Source: Hirsutella rhossiliensis
Taxonomy: Eukaryota > Ascomycota > Sordariomycetes > Hypocreales > Ophiocordycipitaceae
Direction: 5' to 3'
Assembly (NCBI RefSeq): GCF_020360975.1
Contig: NW_025408679.1
Span: 124,001 to 188,000, forward strand
Length of the DNA: 64,000 bases
This document shows positions 11,716 through 25,388 of the stretch, piece after piece; the stretch's first letter is position 1; every line of letters begins with the position of its first letter. The position numbers were made by a program, and so were the translations under genes. Below the pieces are notes generated by a model that did not search any database, was not told the origin of the DNA, and was given only the letters and a program-made list of their open reading frames with translations.

Positions 11716-14700
11716 CTATTACTTAAGGTAGCTAATAATCGCTAGTATCTCCTTATTATAAATAGCGTAATTCCGCTCCGCTAGGGTTAGCTTATAAGAG
11801 TAGAACGCTACCGGTTACTTCCGCCCGTCTACCTCCTAGGAGAGCGTTCCTCTAAGTACTTAGCCGCTATAGTCTGCTTTAACTAACGTAGACCGGTCGA
11901 AGTCTTACTAAAGTAGCACCGGGGCTTAAGAGAATAGGTCCTTAAGCGTGCGGAACGCTCCTTCCTATACGGGCCCCTAGTAAAAGGCGGTCTACTTCCC
12001 GGTAATCTCGTTTAAGGGCATTATAATATAGGAGAAGCCCTTAATAAATATCCTATAATAGTTCGCGAACCTAAGGAAGCTTTATACGCCTATTTACGTA
12101 GTTAGGGCAGCCTAGTCCCGAATCGCCTAGATCTTTACGGGGTCCGCTTATATGCCTACGCTTATATAGATAATAAAGCCTAGGTACTTAACCCTCTTAA
12201 CCCCGAATTTATACTTATCTAGGTCGAGGTAGAGCCTATAAAGTTAGAGGCGCTTTAGGACCCTCTATACTTTCTATATATAGTCCTCGTAAGAGCCGCT
12301 TATATAAATAAGGATATTATCTATATATATAGAGGCGAACTTATTAAGGAAGTCCCGAAGTATATTATTAATATAATGCTAGAAGGTAGCGGGCGCTCTT
12401 AAGAGGCCTAAGGGCGTTATAAGCTACTAAAATAAGCTATAGCGTATATAGAACGCCGTCTTCTACTCGTTACCCTCTAAGATCCGTACTTTATAGAATG
12501 CTTATTTTATATCTAGCTTTATAAACTACTTCGCCTTTAAAAGGTTATAAAGCGTATCTAAGATTAAAGGTAAGGGGTAGCGGTCTAGCCTTATAATTAC
12601 GTTTAGAGCCCTATAGTCGTAATAGAACTATATCCCGCCCCTTAGTTTACGTATAAATAAGACCAGCGCTCTTACTTTAAAGCTACTTACTTAAATAAAA
12701 CCCTTATCTAAGAGGTCCCTTAGCGTCTTCTTTAGTACTAGTAGCTCCGCGTATAATATACTATATAGCGGTCTAAATAATATAGGTAGTTCCTACCCCT
12801 TCTTATTAGAACGGAGTACGATCCTATAGTCTACCCCTAGCTTATATAGGTTAAGCTTATCCGCTTCCTAGGCCTCGAATAGCGGTAGGAGGTCGTAAAA
12901 CCGCTCCGGTATCTATTACTATAGCTTAGAGGGCGACTTTAGCTTCTTCGTCTAGAGGGCCTTATCGATATCCGCTAGGCTAACTATATAGACCGCTACG
13001 TTAGCCGCTGCCTAGCCTTGCCCCCGCTCTACCTATCGTATAGTTCCTACGAAGATAGAGACAAGGACTTCTTATACTAAGTATAAAGCTCGCACGCCTA
13101 GTCCTATACTTATAAAACCGTTATTATAGTAGACCTACCGTTACGTAGGCCTAAACTATAGCTTCCTTTAGTATAAAACTAAGTATAATAACTAGGGTTT
13201 CCCGAGGATTAAGGGAAACTTTAGTTAGGGGATTATATAGGCTATAATAAGCTTATAGTAACCGTTAACCTCTATAGCTAGCTATATAATGCCCCTAATT
13301 ACTATACCCTCTATCGCGCTTAAGGCGCCCTTTACTCGCCTTAGGGCGATCTTTTCTACTAGCACTTATATCTCTCGTATAAGCGCCTCGTTAACTATAG
13401 TATAGTACTAGTAGCCCTCGTCTATAAGGGCGGCAATAGGCAAGGAGTTATTAATTATAACTTATATTAAAGTAGGCTCTTCTTTTATATAAGCGGATAA
13501 TTCTTCCTTCTCCTTTACTAGTACTAGTAATTAAGGCTTTAGAGCCTATCTTTGCTTTAGAGCTACTCTTTTTCCTCTAGGCCTAAGGGGGCGGAATCCT
13601 CCTTATTATCTAAGGTAAGGAGCGGTTCTATCTTTACTACTTAAACCGCTATAGGCCGCTTAGCTAAAAGGAAGGGGTAATTTAATATAAAGTACGTAGA
13701 TACTCCGTAACGTAAGTAGCGGCCGTTAGCCTTCTTCTTCCCGATTTCCTCGCTCGTTACCTACTTCGCCCGCTACTTAGAGTATAGGGCGGTATAGGGG
13801 GTAGTCGACGGCGTCTTCTTACCGCGTCTAGCCCGGTCTATACGGGTAGCCGATATTAGGGTATCCCTGTCTATATTAATAGCCGGTTATTTATCTTACG
13901 GAGGGGCGGTAATCCCGTCGCCGCTATACGGCGTACGCTTATAGAGCTTCTAAAAACGCGGCGTCTACTTATAGCCCTAAGCTACCTTTATTAACCGGCT
14001 TATATACTCGCCGTAGTTAGTAGGTATAATTATAGGGATAAGTAGCTCCTATAGGGCCGGCGTAATTAAATTCCGTAGCTATATAAGCTTCGCGCTATCT
14101 TCCTATACTATAGTCCCCGCTACTTATAAGAGCGTCTCTTTAAAATCGGGAAGGAATTCGCTAAAGGTTTATCCGTCTCTCTACTTAAGGGTCTATAGCC
14201 TATCTTACGCCTTCTCCCGCTCCTATATATTGCCGAATATATATATAAGGTATTAGAAGAAGTCTTATAGGTCGCGTCTGCCCTTAAAGCCGCCCTTATC
14301 CTAGAATCTAGAGATCCGCTATATCTAGGGCTCCGGTAGCGTATAGAGGAGCAAATACTACGCTATATCGCGATAGCTATTTAGGCCCTATTTCTCGTTA
14401 GTTATAAACTTCGTCTATAGCCGGCTAAGGAAGAAGTAAAAGGACTCCGGCTTACCGTCCTAAGTCGGCTAAAGGAGCAGCTTCCTTATCGGTAGTATCG
14501 CTGCCGTAACTAGCGTTATAGAGGCCGTAGGGGTTAAAGCCGGTCTTATAGACGGCTCCCTTAGTATAGCGAGAACCTCGTCCTTCTCGCTAGCCGTCGC
14601 GCTTCTAATCGCTTCTAGGATAGCTACGATACTTCCTATTTATCTAGGGAGGGGTAGAGTGCTTCCTCGAAGGGGAGGCGCCCTCTCTAGAGAGATATCT

Positions 14701-14728
14701 ATTAGATCTATTAGTTAATAGCTTATAC
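11716..14728 (-). pseudogene. Gypsy-A1 gag, protease and reverse transcriptase remnant
   Basis: On the minus strand, from the 5' LTR inward, there is a Gag-like region, a CCHC knuckle near 13675-13725 whose ligands all read as Tyr, a protease-like stretch near 13.4 kb, and reverse transcriptase at about 12.9-12.0 kb. The RT motifs are YYDYRALN, RLDRYPLPLI, ITPLGLLRAPATF and a YIDN catalytic box in which the second Asp has become Asn. RNase H starts before the Copia junction. Stops are TAG/TAA throughout. The equivalent parts of A2 and A3 support the order. Confidence 0.78.
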
Positions 14729-14914
14729 TATTATAGAGTAGGCAGAGGCGTACGCGTAAGTGCCGTTTATAGAATAATATTAATAAGCTATATAGAGCTC
14801 TCCTATACGCGGCTAGCCCGTATATATACGTATAGGATCCGGCCCTCTATACGTAACTATACGGCTTAGGCTATAGCCTAAGCCTATAACCTATAATAGT
14901 TAAAGACTCTTATA
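14729..14914 (-). repeat. 5' LTR of Gypsy-A1
   Basis: 186 bp, tattatagag to gactcttata. It is less RIP-altered than 1985-2170: it keeps several CpG sites and ggcagaggcg. Confidence 0.85.
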
Positions 14915-15435
14915 TATATTACTATTTAATAGTAGGAGCTTTATTTTACTTACTTACTATAGTAAAGTTAAAGTAAAAGGCGGCAAAGGGCGCTTTTATA
15001 CTAAAGATAAGGAAAGGTTTATAGACTAAGACTAATAAAACGTTTATAAGTAAAAGCAACCTCCTTAGTATATTTATAGAGATCGTTAGTACTTAATATT
15101 AATCGGCCCTATTAAATAGTAGGATATTACCCTTAAAGATACTTAGATAATATATAAAGGCGTTAAAAAGATAAACGGATTTACTAAGAATAAGGCCTAC
15201 TAAGAAGAGTATATTATCGACGTATATAACTTTCTTTATAAAGCTATTAATAAATAATAAGCTATAAGCTTTAGCCTTAGCGTAATAATTAAGATCTTAA
15301 TAAGAGGTATTAAGAATATAGTATACCCTTTACCTTACTTACTATTAGTTTATACTAACTACTAAAGGGAACCTATTAAAGATATAAAAGATAGATATAT
15401 AAAGTACTATAAATACTTAAACGATAAGGAGTATT
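14915..15435. other. RIP-mutated repeat debris, left of a solo LTR
   Basis: AT-rich, with short plus-strand open pieces (for example YYKYLNDKEYL just before 15431) that could be a retroelement Gag. They are too degraded to assign. The debris continues across the solo LTR at 16133. Confidence 0.35.
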
Positions 15436-16132
15436 TATAAGAATATACCCTTATATTCCTATTTTACTATTATAAAGCAATAATAGGTATTAAGAGGCTT
15501 TATAGAATATACTAGTAAAAAGAGGCTCTATAATATAGTCTAAGGGAATAACGCTTAAAAGACAAAGACCTCTACTAGATATCTATACCTTCCTCTAGGA
15601 AAAGCGGGTTAGGATAAGCCTATCCTTATAAACAAAAATATATATAAAATATATAAGTTAATTATAAGTAGAACGGATACCCTATTGCCTATTTTAGCCT
15701 AGCGATTCCGAAGATATCCGCGATACGAGAATAGGTAGGGCATAGAACATTCTAGTTAAATCTACTACTTATACTAGAACCTATAGTCTTACGTTAACTA
15801 TTACGCTATAATTAGACCACCTACTAAGTTCGGAAGATATACTATAGATAGTGCTTTTTAAGCACTATAGAATATACTAGAAAGCTAACTAATTAGTCTA
15901 CTAGTAGGCAAGTAATAGTCTATAAAAGACAAAGGATTTCCCTAGGAGTAGTAGATAGAATAAGTAAGTTCGTATATATCTTTTATAACGCTATTCTTTT
16001 AATATATTATTTAGCCCCTTATATACTCGTTATAAATTCCGGATAAAATCCTACCCTATACTCCTTCGACCGATCCTTCCGCTTACGTTATCGATTACCC
16101 GATTCTACGCTTATTGCTTATACCTTCTTATA
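15436..16132 (+). repeat. Solo LTR, family S, copy 1
   Basis: A 697-bp sequence, tataagaatatacc to taccttcttata, flanked by a perfect duplication GTATT (15431-15435 and 16133-16137). A second copy, inverted, lies at 25389-26084 with its own duplication. There is no internal region, so each is a solo LTR left by LTR-LTR recombination. Ends TA...TA are what RIP makes of TG...CA. Confidence 0.82.
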
Positions 16133-18083
16133 GTATTTAATTAAGTTTACTACTCTTACCTTTAACCTTAGTCGCTTTATATATAAATAAAGGTATATAA
16201 CTAAAGTTATTAACTTTTTAATAGGACTAAATAAAAGGGGACTTTACTAAGGAGCGTTCCTTTAAGACTATAAGGAAGGAAACTTAGTTATTTTTAATAC
16301 TTAGAAAGAAGGATAGTATACTAAACTCTATATATTCTTATAAGTATAGCGGTAGTTTCTTTATATCCTCTAAGTTCCTTATAACTTTACTTATACGCTA
16401 GTCCCTTATACCGCTTAGTAAGAAAGGTAGGAATATAGCTACTTAGCTTTAATAATAATCTAATACTAAGTTAAAAGTATAGTTAGGCTATACTTTAAGA
16501 TAATTAAGTAGCGATACTTAAAGGTTAAAGTAATTTTAAAGTTAAGGTATAAGGTAATATAAGAAGCCCTATAAATAAATAAAATCTTATACTAAGACTA
16601 GTATTTCTTTAAGCTAAATAAGAAGATAAGTATAAAAGGCTATATTAATAAGCTAATATATAGAATCTAAGCTATTATAGTAAACGAACTTAATTATATA
16701 TAAGCGATATTATAAGGTAGCGGAGTTTCCTAGTAGTTTAATAGCAGGGTTAAACGAGTATAAAGGATACTATTTAATTAAGGTTTAATAATTTTTAGTA
16801 GAGTCTTTCTTATAAGGATTCCTAAGTATAAACGGATTTACTAATATAACTATATTATTCTAAGAGATTAAGAAAAATAAGACCTCTAAGAAGTCCTAGA
16901 GGTAGTTAACCTTAAAGATAAGCTTAGCGGAAAAAAACTATTACTTTAAAGAGATATAGAACTAGCTTATATAGTAAGGAGAGCGAGAAAAGAGCTAACT
17001 ATACTAGCTACCTTTATAGAGTAACTTAACTTAATTACTTAAGCTATACGCGGTTTCTTTATAAAACTCCTCCTTAAAAAGACCCTTAACTATTTAATCG
17101 CGCTAATAAGAATCGAGAATAACCCTAGACCTTTATTACCTTAAGCGTTAACTAAATTAAGCTCTTTATTTAAACTAAGTAGCTTTTCCCTAAGTAACCT
17201 TAAGATAGGATCCTTACCTTAGAATCTATAAAGGAGAGAGCTAAGCGCCCTTACTAGTCCCTTTATCTATATAGAAATAACGCTTTTATTTTCCCTCTTA
17301 GATATATAGCTAATTAAGCTTACTCCTTACCTACTACTAACGACCCCTTTAAATATATAGAGGAGCAAAAGACTTATAACTATACCCTTACTAATAGCTT
17401 AATAAGAAGCTAGTAAGGAAGAAAGGTAGATAGCGCGGCTACTAACTCGCCCTAAGACTCTAAAATTACTAAGCGCTTAGTTAATTACCTTAAGGCTAAA
17501 GACTTTAATAACGCTTATAGCGCGCCCTATTACTCCTTAGAAATAAAGTATAGTAATAGCCTCTTTAGCTATAGTCCTTATAAGGTTTATACTAGGCTTT
17601 AAACCCTCTTAGGTTAAAGGAGTTAAAAACCTAGGAATATATTAAAACTACTACTAGGATATTAATAACTATAATTCTATATATTTATATAGGACTACTA
17701 GTAACGTAATAATAACTAGTTTATAAGACTTTATAGCTTATTTAATCTAGCTATACTTAAAGCTATAGACTAGTAAAGATATTAACTACTTTATTTCCTT
17801 AATACCCCTAAGAATAATAAGCGTAAATACTTAGGAGCGTATATAAGGGGTAGTAGATAATTATTTAAAGAAGGAAGTATATAAGTAAAGATAGGAAAGA
17901 GCTAAATAAGTAGCTTATAAGTAAAAGGAGGAATAAATAATATAAAGGGAAAGGATTATAATAAAAGAGAAAAGTTCTATTAACGGTTTATTTACTTACT
18001 TATATACTTAGGAAGAAAGCCTTACTTATTATTATCGCGCCCTTTCTATTAGTATCTTAGGTTAAAAAGTTACTAGGAAGGAG
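16133..18083. other. Unclassified RIP-mutated repeat sequence
   Basis: About 1.95 kb with few CA/TG dinucleotides. Short open pieces occur (for example LVNYLKAKDFNNAYSAPYY near 17485-17535, and LTKLSSLFKLSSFS near 17145-17200), but I recognise no family motif. It lies between Gag-like debris and Copia reverse transcriptase, so it may belong to one degraded Copia element. Confidence 0.35.
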
Positions 18084-18457
18084 TTTAATAAGTAAGATCG
18101 TACCCTTATAGATATTAGCTTATTAAAGGGATAAGACCCTTAGTACTCCCCTTTTAACTTACTTCTAAGTATACTTAAAGGCGTTATAAAGACCTTAATT
18201 ATTTAATTAAGTACCTTTTTAATTATAGTTAATTTAAATTTTTATTTTTCCCCTTTAAAGTAAAGGCCGCTAGTTACGCGACTTTAGTAGAGATAAAGCG
18301 GTATAAAGTAAAGAAATCTCTAAGACTTATATTTATAACCTAAGGCCCTTAGAGCTATATATAGGACCGGTAATTAAATAATTACGTAGTTAATTGCTTT
18401 ACTAATCCTTAGCTACGTGCTACGCGTGCTTTAAGTATATACCCTTATCCTTATTAA
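18084..18457 (+). repeat. 374-bp dispersed repeat, copy 1
   Basis: From ttaataagtaagatcg to about ccttatta, this matches 60541-60914 closely, with differences mainly transitions. Flanks of the two copies differ. It may be an LTR or a piece of an untranslated region; no target duplication is obvious. Confidence 0.65.
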
Positions 18458-18459
18458 AC

Positions 18460-20188
18460 TACCTACGCCTCCTCCTATATAAAAAGAAGATTTAAAAGCA
18501 GCTTTTTTAGTTAGTCTTCCCGTCTTAACCCTTAAAGGGGTAGGAAAGGCACCTCTCTTAAAGGATTACCTAGCTGCCTTTTTATCCCTACTTTAAGAAG
18601 TAAAGGAAGGTATAGGGCCCGATATAGTTACTAAAGAAGACTAACCTCTTTCTTATTTCGATAGTTTTTCCGACTTCTACCTAACGCTAATAAAAGACGG
18701 TTCTTATAAAGCGTTTATAGTAGGCCGGCTTTTTAAGCTACTATTAGTAAGGAAGGTATATAAAAGAGACCTCCTAGACCTACTAGTAAACTAAAAGCAG
18801 CTAGAAAAACACCCCTTTAAAAACTAGTTTTTCTAGGCCTAGAAAGACTACTTAGCTTTATATAAAGAGATAGGGTCTTTTAAAGAGGTCCTTAAGGAAA
18901 AGGTAAGAGGAAAATAGGTCCTTAGCTATAAGTAGGTCTTTATCTATAAGACTAATAAATATAGCTTCCTTTAAAAGTATAAAGCCTAGCTAGTTATCTA
19001 TAGGAATTAATAGGAAAAGGGGGATTTACCTACTAAGGTAACTACCTTAGTAAGGATGTCTTTTTAGACCCTTATAGCTATAGTAATAAAATTCGACCTT
19101 AAGCTTAATTAGATAGATATAGTTAATGCCTTTATTAACTACTTACTTAAGGAAAAAGAAGTTATTTATATATACTTTTTACTAAGCTTCTAAAAGCTAG
19201 GAAAGGTTCTATAGCTTAGGTAAGCTCTATATAGACTATATAGATTACCCTTTCTTTAGTAATAGTATTTAATAGGTTCCCTTAAAGCCCTAGGCTTTAA
19301 GAAAGTCCCTTAGGAACTATATATAATATAAAAGGGTAAAATTATAGTCTTCTTCTATATTAATAATATTATCTAGGCCTACTTAAAAGAGGAAGAAGCT
19401 ACTACTAAGAAGGCTATATAAGGCCTATAATAAAGGTATAAGATAACTAGGCTAAGGGAGCTAAAGTAGTTCCTAGGGATATAAATCCTTTAGAATAAGT
19501 CCTAATAGACTATCTAGCTTACCTAGGACGCTTATATCGATAAGGTCGCTTATAAATTCCTTCTTAATTCCCTTAATAAGAAGCTTCCCTTTACGCTTAT
19601 ATTAAATAAAGAGCTTTTACTTAATCCGTCCTTTTAAGCTAAGGAGTAAGAGAAATACTAATATTAATAAAAGGTAAGCTCCTTACTATTTTTTAGCTAT
19701 TTCTACTAGACCGGATATCTTTTTTATAGTCTCTTAGCTAGCTAAGTATAACTAGAATCCTAGCCCTAAGTATTAAGAAGTAGTAGATAGAGCTATCCTT
19801 TATCTCTATTTAAAGAGATTATACGGTCTATGCCTAGGAGGGTAAGGAAGGAAACTAGCTATAGAAATCTTTCTTTATTTAAGCGATTCGTCCTTTATAG
19901 ATAATTCCTTAAATAGGAAGAGCTTATAAGGGTATATTATATCCCTTTTTAGAGGAACTATTACTTAAAGAGCTTTAAAGTAAGCTACTATTTTAACTTT
20001 AAGTATAAAAGTAAAGCTACTAGCTTTTTTTAAAAGTATTAAAAGAAGCGATTTTCCTTAGCTAGCTACTTATATCTTTATAACTATAAATTCTAACCTT
20101 ATTAACTATAGAATATAATAATACATAGACTATATAAATTCTTATAGAAAATAGTAGGCTATTAACCTAGCTATAATATATCGATATC
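18460..20188 (+). pseudogene. Second Copia-type pol remnant (reverse transcriptase and RNase H)
   Basis: Plus-strand reading gives Copia reverse transcriptase features. LPTKVTTLVRMSF and KFDLKLN lie about 19025-19115, VNAFINYLLKEKEVIYIYF about 19110-19180, and a FYINNI box about 19350, which replaces the usual aromatic-hydrophobic-Asp-Asp motif. STRPDIFFIVS lies near 19705-19735 and a Copia RNase H region follows to about 20040. It differs from the 5734-11715 Copia. TAG/TAA stops are frequent. No LTR pair of its own was found, and Gypsy-A2 inserted just downstream. Confidence 0.65.
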
Positions 20189-20374
20189 TATAAGAGTCTT
20201 TAACTATTATAAGTTATAAGCTTAGGCTATAGCTTAAGCTATATAATTATATATAGAGGGCTAGATCCTATATATATATATATAGGCTAGCTATATATAT
20301 AAGAGCTCTATATAGCTTATTAATATTATCTTATAGATAGTACCTATATATACGCCTCTACTTACTTTATAATA
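20189..20374 (+). repeat. 5' LTR of Gypsy-A2
   Basis: 186 bp, tataagagtc to ctttataata, the inverse of the A1 and A3 LTRs. It is followed by gtataagctattaacta, where the primer-binding site should lie; RIP prevents naming the primer tRNA. Confidence 0.85.
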
Positions 20375-20399
20375 GTATAAGCTATTAACTAATAGATCT

Positions 20400-23300
20400 A
20401 ATAGATATCTCTTTAAAGAGGGCGCCCCGCTTTTAAGAAAGTACTCTACCCCTCCTTAAACGGATAGGAAGTATTATAGCTATCCTAAAAGCAATTAAAA
20501 GCGCGACGGCTAATAAGAAAGATAAGGTTCTCGCTATACTAAGGGAGCTATCTATAAGACTAGCTTTAACCCCTACGACCTTTATAATACCGGTTATAGT
20601 AGTAATACTACTAACGCGGAAGCCGCTCCTTTAGCCGACTTAGGATAGTAAGCTAAAGTCCTTTTACTTCTTTCTTAGCCGGCTATAGATAAAGTTTATA
20701 ACTAATAAGAAATAGGGCCTAAATAGCTATCGCGATATAGTATAGTATTTACTCCTTTATACGCTACCGGAGCCTTAGATATAGCGGATCTTTAGATTCT
20801 AAGATAAGGGCGGCCCTAAAGGTAGACGCGACCTATAAGACTTCTTCTAATACCTTATATATACGTTTAGCAACGTATAAAAGTAAGAGAAGGCGTAAGA
20901 TAGGCTATAGACCCTTAAGTAAAGAGATAAATAAACCTTTAGTAAATTCCTTCTTAATTTTAAAGAGACGCTCTTATAAGTAGCGGGGACTAAAGTATAG
21001 GAAGATAGCGTAAAGCTTATATAGCTATAGAATTTAATTACGCCGGCCTTATAAGAGCTACTTATCCTTATACTTATACCTACTAACTATAGTAAGAATA
21101 TAAGCTAGTTAATAAAGGTAGCTTAGGGCTATAAGTAAACGCTATATTTCTTAAAGCTTTATAAGTATACGCTATATAGTAGCGATAGGATTACCGCCCC
21201 TTTATAAGATAAATAACTAGCTATTAATATAGATAGGGATACCTTAATATCGGCTACTTATATAGACCGGGCTAAATACGGTAGGAAGACGCTATTAACT
21301 ACCCCCTATACCGCCTTATACTCTAAGTAGTAAGCGAAGTAGGTAATAAGTAAGGAAATTAAAAAGAAAAAGGCTAACGGCCGCTACCTATATTATAGAG
21401 TATCTATATACTTTATATTAAAATGCCCCTTCTTTTTAGCTAAGCGGCCTATAGCGGTTTAAGTAGCGATGATAAAACCGCTCCTTATCTTAGATAATAA
21501 GGAGGACTCCGCCCCCCTAGGCCTAAAGGAAATAAAGTAGCTCTAGAGTAAAGATAGGCTTTAGAGCCTTAATTACTAATACTAGTAAAGGAGAAAGAGG
21601 AATTATCTACTTATATAAAAGAGGAGCTTACTTTAATATAGGTTATAATTAATAACTCCTTACTTATTACTACCCTTATAGATAAGGGCTATTAATACTA
21701 TACTATAGTTAATAAGGCGCTTATATAAAAGATATAAGTACTAGTAGAAAAGATCGCCCTAAGGTAAGTAAAGGGCGCCTTAAGCGCGATAGAGGGTATA
21801 GTAATTAAGGGTATTATATAGCTAGCTATAAAGGTTAACGGTTACTATAAGCTTATTATAGCTTAGATAATCCCTTAACTAAAGTTTCCCTTAATCCTTA
21901 GGAAACCTTAGTTATTATATATAAAGTTATACTTAGTTTTATATTAAAAGAAGCTATAGTTTAGGCCTATATAATAATAGGTTTACTATAATAATAGTTC
22001 TATAAGTATAAGACTAAGGGTATAAGCTTTATACTTAGTATAAGAAGTCCTTACTTTTATTTTTATAAGAACTATATAATAGGTAAAGCGGGGGTAAGGC
22101 TAGGTAGCGGCTAATATAGCGGTCTATATAGTTAGCTTAATAGATATTAATAAGGCCCTTTAAATAAACAAGCTAAAGTCGCCTTTTAAGCTATAGTAAT
22201 AGATACTAAAGCGCTTTTATAACCTCTTACCGCTATTTAAGTCCTAGGAAGCAGATAAGCTTAACCTATATAAGCTAGAGGTAAACTATAAGATCGTACT
22301 CTATACTAATAAAAAGGGGTAGGAACTACTTATACTATTTAGACTATAATATAGTATATTATATATAAAGCTATTAGTATTAAAGAAGATACTAAGGGAC
22401 CTCTTAGATAAGGGTTTTATTTAAGTAAGTAGCTCTAAAGTAAGAGCGCCGGTTTTATTTATACGTAAACTAAAGGGCGGGATATAGTTCTATTATAATT
22501 ATAGGGCTCTAAATATAATTATAAGGCTAGACCGCTACCCTTTACCCTTAATCTTAGATATACTTTATAACCTTTTAAAGGTAAAGTAGTTTATAAAGCT
22601 AAATATAAAATAGGCGTTTTATAAGGTATAAATCTTAGAGGGTAATAAGTAAAAGACAGTATTCTATATACGCTATAGCTTATTTAAGTAGCTTATAACG
22701 CCCTTTAGCCTCTTAAGAGCGCCCGCTACCTTTTAGTATTATATTAATAATATACTTTAAGACTTCCTTAATAAGTTCGCCTCTATATATATAAATAATA
22801 TCCTTATCTATATAAGCGGCTCTTATAAGGACTATATATAGAAAGTATAAAAGGTCCTAGAGCGCCTTTAACTTTATAGGCTCTACCTTAACCTAGATAA
22901 GTATAAATTTAAGGTTAAGAGGGTTAAGTACCTAGGCTTTATTATTTATATAAGCGTAGGTATATAGGCGGATCTTATAAAGATCTAAGCGATCTAAGAC
23001 TAAGCGGCCCTAACTATATAAATAGGTATATAGAGCTTCCTTAGGTTCGCGAACTATTATAAGATATTTATTAAGGGCTTCTCTTATATTATAAGTCCTT
23101 TAAATAAGATTACTAGGAAATAAACCGCCTTTTATTAAGGGCCTATATAAGAAGGAGCGTTCTATACGCTTAAGGACCTATTCTTATGGGCCTTAGTACT
23201 ACTTTAGTAAGACTTCGACTAGTCTATATTAGTTAAAGTAGACTATAGCGGCTAGGTACTTAAAGGAACGCTCTCTTAAGAGGTAAATAGGTAGAAGTAA

Positions 23301-25300
23301 CTAATAGCGTTCTACTCTTATAAGCTAACCTTAGTAAAGCGGAATTACGCTATTTATAATAAGGAGATACTAGCGATTATTAGCTACCTTAAATAATAGT
23401 AAGCGGAGCTCTAGAGCTATAAGAGCTTTAATATTCTTATAGACTATAAGAACCTTAAGTACTTTATAACCTATTAGTACCTCTTAAAGTAGTAAGCCTA
23501 CTAAGTAAAGTATCTCTTATACTTTAACTTCTTAATTTAGTACTAGCTAGGGTAGGACTTTATAGTCCTAAATATACTTTCTTAAAAGGATTAAGACTAG
23601 CTAATAAGAGCGGATATTAAGGCCTAGGATCTATAGCTTATCTTATAAAAGGCGCTATAGACTTATATAAGAGCTTCCTTAGTAAAAGAAGGCGCGGTAT
23701 TAATAAATATACTTTCCTTTATACCTTTACCTTAGCTTAGTAAGGAAGGATAGACCGGCCTAGGGGCGCGTATAGCGCGGGTATTTTAAGATAAGGTCCT
23801 TTAACGCTTATAGGATAGGATGTTATTTTTAAACTATACCTATAAGAGTATACGCCGCGCCGTTAAATCTAGCGCTCGACGCCTCGATTTAAAGCTAAAG
23901 CTAAAGGTATAAGTAGCTAACTATTATATTAACCTATAAGGGCATTTATATTAATAGGGGAGACTATAGGTACTAAGCGCGCTATATACTATAAAAGCTA
24001 AGGAGAAAGATAGACCGTTAAAGCTAGATAAATAAAACGAGCTTTAAGGGAAGGTAGTTTAGCTCGTCTATAACTTTAGTATTATAGGCTACCTAAGTTA
24101 GTAGGGTATAGTAGTAGGCCTTATAAGGGATTTTTTCTAGCCCCTCTTATAGTACTATATTCGCTACTTTCTTTATAACTATAATATCTATAACTATACT
24201 AAGATTTAAAGGGTATAGCTTAAAGGGCTACTTAAGTATCTTCTAATACTTAACTAGTTCTATATATATATATAGATAGACTTTATAATAGACCTTTTAC
24301 TTATAAAAGGCAGTAACTACTATATATAGGTAATTAAAGACTAGCTTAGTAAATTAGTAGTATTAAAGCTAATACTATTTATAGATATAAAAGCTTATAT
24401 AGAGCGCTTCCTATAGTACTAAGCCTACTTATATAGCTAGCTAACTTTTATTATAAGTAATAAAAGATTAAACTAAACTAGCTGCTTTTAGTAGTACTTA
24501 TACTAGCTATATTAAATTATATAGTTACTTAGTATAGCCTATTACCTATAGACCGATAAGGGACTTAAGAGGGTTAACTAAGTAGTATAGGCGTATTTAT
24601 AGGTAGTAGTAGCCTATAACTAAGTAAACTAAGACCGCTAGCTCCTTATAGCCTAGCTCGCGTTAAATAATAAACTATAGGCCTTTATTAAGATAGCTCC
24701 CTTCTTTACTATATATAGCTTTAAGCCGCCCTCCTTAAACTTATTTACTATAAATATAGTAGTAAAGTAATATAATAGTTTATCCTTAAAGAGCCGCGCC
24801 TCTATATTTATATAGAAGCTATAGGAAACTATAGAATACTACTAATCCGCGATAGCCGCCTTAGTATAAGATTAAGAGCGGTACGCTAATAAGACTAAGG
24901 CCTTAATAGATAGGTTTATAGTAAGAGATAAGGTATAGCTTAATCTCTATAACTATAAGTTAGCGCGGCTAAAGAAAAAGCTAGATTAGCTATATATAAA
25001 GTTTATAGTATAAAGGGTTATTAGCCTATAGGTAGTAGAGCTTAATAATCTTTTAATAGGTATCTATAATAAGATTAATATTAACCTCCTTTACTAAGCT
25101 TCCTTTAACCTACTACTTAGATAAGAAGTAGTAAACGCTTAACCGCCTACTATTAAGGTAAAAGAAGATAATAAATTTAAGGTTAAAGAGATATAGGCTA
25201 TACGCTAAAAGAAGGTTAGCTAAGGAAAACGCTAAAAGGTTCTTATAAAGTAGCGTAGGTACCTCGACTTAATATAAGAACCTATATATAAGTTTATAAG
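20400..25300 (+). pseudogene. Gypsy-A2 gag-pol remnant
   Basis: Gag ends in a CCHC knuckle at 21385-21426. The first two Cys and the His are TAC, TAT and TAC (Tyr) and only the last Cys (TGC) survives. Reverse transcriptase reads FYYNYRALN, RLDRYPLPLI, TPFSLLRAPATF-like text, and a YINNILIY box with both Asp changed to Asn, at about 22480-22820. RNase H and an integrase with a zinc-binding region (about 24130-24200) follow. Loss of the catalytic Asp pair and dozens of stops make it dead. This copy shows the family in the plus sense and confirms that A1 and A3 are minus. Confidence 0.8.
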
Positions 25301-25388
25301 AGCTATAGCTCTTAATAAGTTTAAGGCCCTATATAGACTAATAAATAAGAATAATAAACTAATAAACTACTAGTAGTAGCTTAAGCTA

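Larger units (their letters stand above)
1985..14914 (-). mobile_element. Gypsy-A1: LTR retrotransposon, split by a Copia element
   Basis: Minus-oriented Gypsy (Ty3-type) element bounded by 186-bp LTRs (1985-2170 and 14729-14914) and by a five-base TATAT on each side (1980-1984 and 14915-14919). The left LTR is the 3' LTR: a polypurine tract, read here as ccctccctta, adjoins it at about 2173-2183. On the minus strand the order is Gag with a CCHC knuckle (about 13.7 kb), protease, reverse transcriptase (about 12.9-12.0 kb), RNase H (interrupted by the Copia at 5734-11715) and integrase (about 5.3-3.85 kb). The element is about 6.95 kb without the insert, the same as A3. Many TAG/TAA stops make it dead. 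A separate antisense unit lies at 2474-3720. Confidence 0.85.
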
